Assembly (NCBI GenBank): GCA_964635975.1
Contig: CAZWPO010000019.1
Span: 1-59,293 of the forward strand
Direction of reading: 5' to 3'
Length of the DNA stretch: 59,293 nucleotides
Source: UBA5314 sp964635975
Lineage (GTDB): Bacteria; Bacillota; Syntrophomonadia; Syntrophomonadales; Syntrophomonadaceae
The notes beneath the pieces are model-generated. The model worked only from the letters and a program-made list of their open reading frames with translations, was not told the origin of the DNA and did not search any database. Each line of letters opens with the position of its first letter. Position 1 is the stretch's first letter. The position numbers and the translations under genes were made by a program. Positions 53,293 through 59,293 of the stretch are shown here, in pieces.

Positions 53293-54087
53293 ATGTGTGA
53301 GTCCAATGTATATATCTTTAAAGAAGGAAATGAAGAACTGGTCATGGAAAAAGTTGATCGCATAGTACCCGGACATGACAATATATTCCTGGAGAACATC
53401 TTTGGGGAACGCAAGGTACTTCGAGCCCGTATCAAAGAGATGGAACTGGTCCATCACCGGATTTTACTGGATGAGATTCCGGAGGTCAGACTTGTTCATG
53501 AGAGCGAGATATGGCTGGAGCCGCAAACTGATCACGGCCATTTTCATGAGGGAGAAGAAGTAATTCTAAAAGTTTGTAAAGGATATAATATGAAGCCGAC
53601 ACACGCCCATATAGATGGAATTGAAGCTACGGTGGTAAGCGAAGCGGGTAAGCGTACGGTTCAAATCCATGATCATCATGGAAGTGGAGTAATATCTTTG
53701 GGTGGGGAAGCAGATGGCCTAATACAAATATATATAGAAGAAAAAGGAGAGCAGACAAGCTATGGAAAGTTGGCTTTGGAAATAGGCCATCACCACCACC
53801 ACGGGCTTCAGCCCCTGGGCCTGCCATTGGAAATCGTACCCGGGAGCTACAGCCATGCCCGCATGGGGGAGAATTACGAAATCCAGGTCTTAGCTAATGG
53901 CCAACCGCTCGAAGGAATAGAAGTTCAAGCGACTTATGCAGGGACTCACAATCCTGACTATCCCCATAGGATGATTACAGATGACGAGGGAAAAGCGCGG
54001 CTGTTTTTATCCGCGCGGGGGAATTACCTGTTTAGAGTGAATCATGGAAGCGTGGTCAGTACGTTCACTCTGGTAAAAGCATTCTAA
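53293..54087 (+). CDS. CooT-like nickel protein fused to a DUF4198 domain
   Basis: 264 residues. Residues 1-62 (MCESNVYIFKEGNEELVMEKVDRI) match CooT, the small nickel chaperone of CO dehydrogenase, with its Cys2. The rest is a DUF4198-type beta domain as found with nickel/cobalt uptake (NikM-like); it has HGHFHEG, HDHHG and a GHHHHHG stretch that could bind metal. No signal peptide, so it is cytoplasmic. ATG 53293 follows AAGGAGGT (53279-53286). Context with FmdE and DUF3842 supports a nickel delivery or storage role. Confidence 0.82.
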   Translation: MCESNVYIFKEGNEELVMEKVDRIVPGHDNIFLENIFGERKVLRARIKEMELVHHRILLDEIPEVRLVHESEIWLEPQTDHGHFHEGEEVILKVCKGYNMKPTHAHIDGIEATVVSEAGKRTVQIHDHHGSGVISLGGEADGLIQIYIEEKGEQTSYGKLALEIGHHHHHGLQPLGLPLEIVPGSYSHARMGENYEIQVLANGQPLEGIEVQATYAGTHNPDYPHRMITDDEGKARLFLSARGNYLFRVNHGSVVSTFTLVKAF

Positions 54088-54120
54088 TTTTCTGGAAAAT
54101 TTAATTAAAATAATAAAACA

Positions 54121-54162
54121 AACCATGAGGAAGATATTGTTTCTCATGGTTCTTTCATTTTT
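54121..54162 (+). terminator. Terminator of the metal cluster
   Basis: AACCATGAG pairs with CTCATGGTT around 13 nt, followed by CTTTCATTTTT. Confidence 0.82.
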
Positions 54163-54268
54163 GCAAAAAATCTTAGAGAATCAGTAGAAAGATAGTATAA
54201 GGAAAAAGAGGAAAAAAACAGGAAATAAAGAATCTAATAGGTAGACCGCGCAAAAGGAGGAAGGTTAA

Positions 54269-57200
54269 TTGAACAGCAAGCGATTTATTTTAAATACAAT
54301 AGTAAGCTGTATAGTATGTATATTTTGTTTCTTAACTACAAACACAGCCTGTGCTGGTACTGATAAGGAATTTAGCGGTTCACCAACGACAACTAGTGAA
54401 TCAGTAAAAAACGAAGAAAAGAATATAGAAGAAAAATATTCCGGGCTAAGCAGGGATCATAAGAAAATAAGCGCTGATCTGCTACAGTTGATTAGACCGG
54501 AATTGCTCCCTGCAGGGCAAACGCAAGAAATAGCATTACATAAAATGCATGAGCTCAAAAAGTTAAAAACCTATTCTGGGACTAATAATAGACTGGGTAC
54601 ATCACCAATCAACGCTTCTTTAGCATATGTTTACATTACTCTGAATGGAAATCAAGACGGTTCATTTATAAATAAATATGCCAGTGAGATTGTAAACCGC
54701 GATGAAAAGAACCATGTGGTTGCCGCCTGGATTCCGTTAAACAAATTAGAAGAATTGGCAACTGAAGCAAGTGTGCATAGAATAGATACTGTATCCCCGC
54801 CTGTCTTCTATACAGGTTCTGTGAATAGTCAAGGTGACTACATATTAAAAGCCGATAGCTTTAGGACAATTACGGGTAAAAACGGTAGTGGTATTAAAAT
54901 TGGCGTTATTTCGGATGGTGTTAGTGGGTGGCAAAATTCACGTGACAGAGGTGACTTGCCAAGTAATTTACAGGTCTTATATGATGGTGGTTTTGGCGCC
55001 GGTTATGAGGGCAGGAATATGATGGAAATAATATATGACCTGGCGCCGGGTGCTGAACTCTATTTTCATGGCGCCGGCTCAAACAAAATCGCTTTCGAAG
55101 AAGCAGTAGATGAACTGGTTGCAGCTGGATGCAATATTATTTGTGATGACGTCGGTTGGATTACCGAGCCCTATTTTGAGGATGGAAGCATAGCACAGCA
55201 CATCAACTCTGTTGTAGCAAACAATAATATCCTATATATTACAGCTGCAGGCAATGAAGCTATGGACCATTACCAGGGGACTTTTTACAACGATGGCTCA
55301 AATCACCATGATTTTAGTGGTGGTTCTTCTCCCTATAAGCGTTTATACGCAAATATTGGTGCTGCAGAATCCCTGCGTGTAGTACTTCAATGGAACGATG
55401 GATTTGGCAACTCGACTAACGATTATGACCTGTATTTAAGAGAAGCGGATACTAATGCGTTAATCGCTTATAGTGCTAACATACAGAATTCTAGCCAACC
55501 TGGTGATCCACTGGAATGGGTTGGGGTAATTAATGAAGATACCAGTTCGCATGACGTATTGTTAGATGTAGTCAAGAAATCCGGAAACGTAAAAACTCTT
55601 GAAATATATGGATTTGATTCTCCGCTATATAGTAACAATACGACTAGCGCCGATTCGATATTCGGGCATGCAGCAGTACCTAGGGTTGTTGCAACCGGAA
55701 CAGTAGCAGCAGAGGACCCCACAAGTATTAGACCATATTCCTCACAGGGACCAGTAACCTTGTTGCATGAAATCAGACAAAAGCCGGATATATGCGGTGT
55801 AGACGGTGTTAATGTTTTAGGCTATTGGGGCGATAGTATTGATACTTTTTATGGTACCAGCGCTGCTGCGCCACATATCGCTGCTATAGCAGCTTTACTG
55901 TGGTCGGAAAATCCTACTTATTCGAACAATCAAATCAACCAGATTTTATTAAACAAAGGAACTGATTTGGGTGAACCGGGAAACGATAATATTTATGGAT
56001 TTGGAAGGGCCAATGCTTACCTGGCCGATTTAGCAGTTGACTCTGTTGAGTACTCGATTGAATATGTAGGCTCTAATATCAAACTCACCATAAATGATAC
56101 CGTTAGAAACAACGGGCCAGATATGGTTACTGCCTTCAATGTTTCCTACTATGCATCAAGCGATGAAAACATAACTACATCTGATCAATGCCTGGGGACA
56201 AGACTAATTAATGATGGATTAGCTGTTGGTCAAACATCATCTGGAACAAACGTATCAGAACCCTTCCTGCCAAGGGATGGTTTTGAAGACAAAATATATT
56301 TGGGGGTTATTGCAGACACGGACAATATATTTGGTCAAAAAACTGGTTTTAATACAATACCAATGGCTGCTGATCTAGTAATAACTGCAATTGACGGACC
56401 AGTAAAACCTTCTTCTGATGGAACCATTACCGTTACCGACACCATTGTCAATCAGGGAAACATAAATATTAGTAGTTCTGATTACATCTATGTTAACTAC
56501 TATCTCTCCAACGATACCATTATCACCAGTAATGATAAATGCTTGGGAAGCAGAGTTATAGAATCGGGATTAGAAATGGGAGAAAGCTCCGAAGGTGATA
56601 CGGTATTGAGTACGTCAAGTATTCCAAGTGGAAGTTATTATATAGGTGCGATTGTTGATCTACCTCAAATGATAGGAGAATTGGATGAAACCAACAATTC
56701 CATATATGATACAGCTCCAATAGCTGTTAAACCGGATTTAATAGTAAGTTCTATAGATGCACCAGAGGAGAGCGCGCCGGGAACCAGCATAAGTATTACG
56801 AGCACGGTGCAAAACCAAAGCCAAATTAAGGCGGGAGTTTTTTACACCAAATACTACCTGTCTGCTGATACGACCATAAGCANNNNNNNNNNNNNNNNNN
56901 NNNNNNNNNNNNNNNNNNNNNNNNNNNNNNNNNNNNNNNNNNNNNNNNNNNNNNNNNNNNNNNNNNNNNNNNNNNNNNNNNNGAATCAGACGAGAGCAAC
57001 AACACAGGTTACGATGCGACTCCGATAGTAATAACTGCTCCATATAAAGACTTAATGATAGAATCGATAGACGGACCGGACAGCGCAGTAAGCGGCAGTA
57101 CCATAACGATAAATGACAGTGTAAAGAATCAAGGCAACACGCCAATCCCCACTGCATTCTACGTTAACTATTACCTTTCCAGTGACACGACCATAAACAG

Positions 57201-58725
57201 CAGTGACACCTATCTCGGGCAGCGGACCATAAGCGGATTGGAAGCGGGGAACTCAAACGCAGGGGCCAGCACATTCAGCATCCCGGCTGCAGTAACTACA
57301 GGAAGCTATTATGTAGGAGCTATAGCCGATGCGACAAATCTGATCACAGAGTCCAACGAGTCGAACAATACGGGGTATGATACAGAAGGAATCGCAGTTA
57401 CCGCCCCATATGTAGATATGATCGTAACGAGCTTAGACGGTCCAGAAGAAGGAGCAACATCTGGCAGCATAGTCATAAATTACAGCGTGAATAACCAGGG
57501 GAACACATCAACCGGGACTACGTGTTACGTAAAATACTATTTATCCAGTGACACAAGTATAACGAGCAGCGATGTATATCTAGGGCAGAGAAGCATAGCG
57601 TCAGGTTTAGCGGGGGGCGCATCCAGCAGCGGCAGCGCAACTTTAACCATACCAGCTGCAACTGCCGGGGGAAGCTATTACATAGGGGCAATAGCAGATG
57701 CGACCAGCAGAATAGCGGAGTCAGACGAAACCAACAATACTGGTTATGATGCTACCCAGATCACAGTAACGGCACCTGATCTACTGGTGAGCAGTGTTGA
57801 CGGTCCGGAAGCGGGATCGCCGGGAAGCAGCATAAGTATTACGAGCACAGTACAAAATCCGAGCACAGCCAAGGCGGGAGTTTTTTACACCAAATACTAC
57901 CTGTCTGCTGATACGACCATAAGCAGCGATGACAGCTATTTAGGGCAGCGCTATGTAAGCGCGGGACTGCTTGGAGGAGCGGAAATCACCGGGAGCAATA
58001 CTGTAACGATTCCAGCCGCGGTAGGCAATGGCAGTTACTACATAGGCGCGATCGCAGACGCTACTAATAAAGTAGGAGAATCAGACGAGAGCAACAACAC
58101 AGGTTACGATGCGACTCCGATAGTAATAACTGAACCTATTCCTATGGAAATCTTATCTGAGAAATCAATAGGGGAGGCTGAGTCGGAAGAAAATGCAACT
58201 ATCCAAGACAATGAAGATAATGAAAACCAGGAGTCCGATTCTATTCCCGAAGCAACGGAATCTTATAATACCAACGATGAGGGGTATGGTTCGGATTTAT
58301 CCGTAAAACAAATTTCGGGCCCGGATTCAAGTATTCCGGGAGTAGTTTTTGAAATAGCTGTTATACTGCAAAATTGTGGCACTAACAGCATTGATAAGCT
58401 GAATATCGATTGTTACTTATCTGTTGATAGTGATATTAACAGCAGTGACCTGCTTTTAGGGCAAATTGATCCGCCCACCCCCAGTTTAGCAGCCGGAGAA
58501 ACGGTTACGATTTATTGCGAACTTAGTGTCCCAATAACAACTGCCCCAGGTAGTTATTACATTGGGATTATAACTGATTCTTCAGGATCGACAGGCGAAA
58601 AAGAGAAGACGAAAAATATTGCTTGTAAAGAGGAAAATTTCGTTGTAAAACCCTTAGAAGACATAGCAAATCAGGGCAATGTTTTAAACGAAGGCTTTGA
58701 CAATATATCTGGGGAAGCAAATTAG
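54269..58725 (+). CDS. Giant secreted subtilase-like protein with CARDB repeats (gene crosses an assembly gap)
   Basis: TTG 54269 follows AAAGGAGGAAGG; signal peptide 1-29. The S8-type domain has D216 (GVISDGV), N329 (TAAGNEA) and S531 (FYGTSAAAPHIAA). At the place of the catalytic His (HGT) it has E247 (GYEGRNMMEII before LAPGA), so the charge relay would be Asp-Glu-Ser, recalling sedolisins. From residue about 590 there are CARDB repeats of some 110 residues, two before the gap, one across it, then more, an acidic linker (58150-58290) and a last repeat. The 100 Ns break the frame: 54269-57028 and 57055-58725 appear as two frames. About 1,500 residues if repaired. No wall anchor. Confidence 0.82.
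56883..56982. other. Assembly gap of 100 Ns
   Basis: A gap of arbitrary length inside a CARDB repeat. Sequence on its left (to 56882) matches 57833-57925, and on its right (from 56983) matches 58078-58131, so the assembly failed at a near-exact repeat. By this match the true gap is 152 nt, a length that puts both sides into one frame. Confidence 0.95.
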
Positions 58726-59067
58726 AGATAGAATAGAACAGCTTAACCTCAACATGATTGTGTCAATTGCGAGTGACCTTTCTTAGTTCATGGAATCAAG
58801 AACTTAATCATGATGTAATTAAAGCGAAAGAAGGATTAGCAATAATAATGTAGAATATTATCAAGCATAACGGCATTACGAATGTGCCAGATTACGAAAA
58901 ACAAGTTGTGCTGATTGTAAATGGTAAATGAATATTGATAAATTGAAATGCCATGAAGGTATTACGAGAAGTAGTATATTTATGGTGTTTACTTTTAGGG
59001 AGGAAATTATAGCTATATTGTAGTTCCCTAAAACGAAAACAGGCACTTTATTGTAGAATCTGAATAG
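58726..59067. other. Non-coding stretch before the riboswitch
   Basis: About 340 bp, AT-rich, with no gene I can support and no clear terminator for the subtilase gene. The promoter of the riboswitch transcript should lie near its right end. Confidence 0.4.
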
Positions 59068-59161
59068 TCTCCGAGCTGAGCGGCCTGTAGCTTGAAAGCC
59101 AGGGTTGCCAGCCGATGGGCATACTGGGAAACGGGTATGCCTCCCGTGTTTGGAAAGGAGA
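59068..59161 (+). ncRNA. Probable molybdenum cofactor (Moco) riboswitch
   Basis: TCTCC (59068-59072) closes with GGAGA (59157-59161). Inside are CGAGCTGAGCGGCCTG, AGCCGATGGGC, the hairpin GGGCATAC/GTATGCC, then CCTCCCGTGTTTGGAAAGG, in the order I associate with the Moco RNA motif of Clostridia. Such RNAs bind molybdenum or tungsten cofactor and control its synthesis, transport or user enzymes. The controlled gene lies beyond the window. Confidence 0.62.
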
Positions 59162-59184
59162 GCGCGCGAAGCAGCAGACAAGAA

Positions 59185-59226
59185 AATGTCTGAATGCTCT
59201 TATGTGGGCGTTCAGACATTTTTTAT
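59185..59226 (+). terminator. Terminator after the riboswitch
   Basis: TGTCTGAATGC pairs with GGCGTTCAGACA and is followed by TTTTTTATT. CAGACA at 59175-59180, just after the aptamer, could pair instead with TGTCTG, giving an alternative fold, as in a transcription-control switch. Confidence 0.8.
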
Positions 59227-59293
59227 TATCTTTATTTGTCAGTGTAGGAATATCGTTTATAAACAGGTGAATGAAACACCAGGGGTCATTGGG

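Noticed and set aside
56738..57157. Minus-strand frame across the N gap
   Set aside because: It exists only because Ns lack stop codons and lies opposite clear CARDB coding sequence.
58876..59219. Minus-strand frames at the right end
   Set aside because: They run over the riboswitch and terminator on the other strand and show no family features or binding site.

Overview
The window reads as chromosomal DNA of an anaerobic, endospore-forming member of the Clostridia. A Syntrophomonas-like organism is the best guess, made from gene content alone. The pointers are an IspH fused to ribosomal protein S1, spore genes (spoIIP, spoIVA, YIEGIA, a spore photoproduct lyase), desulfoferrodoxin, a thioredoxin reductase-like flavoprotein without an NADPH site, and AGGAGG ribosome binding sites with many TTG and GTG starts.

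Layout. 1-5674: cmk, plsC, ispH-rpsA, a small FmdB-type zinc ribbon, mobA and fni. 5780-10722: a DUF169 protein, then a compact cluster of DUF1614, spoIIP, YIEGIA, its capping partner and two DUF3189 proteins. 10821-16968: DUF512 radical SAM protein, der, plsY, gpsA and spoIVA. 17143-21164: an operon for the aspartate family of amino acids (ACT/PheB regulator, hom, thrB, lysC) with a good sigma-A promoter; thrC lies separately at 29134. 21449-25369: a molybdenum-storage-like amino acid kinase, small DUF3892-type proteins, cheW and a soluble chemotaxis receptor. 25509-30947: tRNA-Pro, a PIN toxin with a broken-looking antitoxin, and a KamA-like radical SAM gene behind a c-di-AMP (ydaO) riboswitch. 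30948-35780: apgM, dfx, splB, the flavoprotein and five tRNAs (Asp, Phe, Gly, Cys, Leu). 36007-52000: a secreted papain-like protease, a TSUP transporter, lplA-like, nitroreductases, a polysaccharide deacetylase, an FHA-ABC transporter, and a DUF3999/DUF2339 pair. 52243-54087: a putative nickel/metal cluster (DUF3842, FmdE, and a CooT-DUF4198 fusion). 54269-58725: a giant secreted subtilase-like protein with CARDB repeats, interrupted by a 100-N assembly gap. 59068-59226: a probable Moco riboswitch with a terminator, whose controlled gene lies beyond the window.

The most novel structure is a family of three near-identical 151-152 bp elements (26497-26686, 30740-30941, 38583-38787). Each sits at a gene end and is flanked on both sides by the same palindromic hairpin, but the hairpin differs between loci. 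The core carries a hairpin with compensatory changes between copies and a second long stem. It looks like an undescribed small mobile element or structured RNA that settles in terminator hairpins and duplicates them.

Several enzymes have lost a signature residue of their family: SplB lacks the H-donor cysteine, the KamA-like protein lacks the PLP-lysine motif, the TrxR-like protein lacks the NADPH motif, the subtilase has Glu for His, and the lipoate-family transferase lacks the acyl cysteine. All functional statements are read from sequence and family knowledge; no database search was run.
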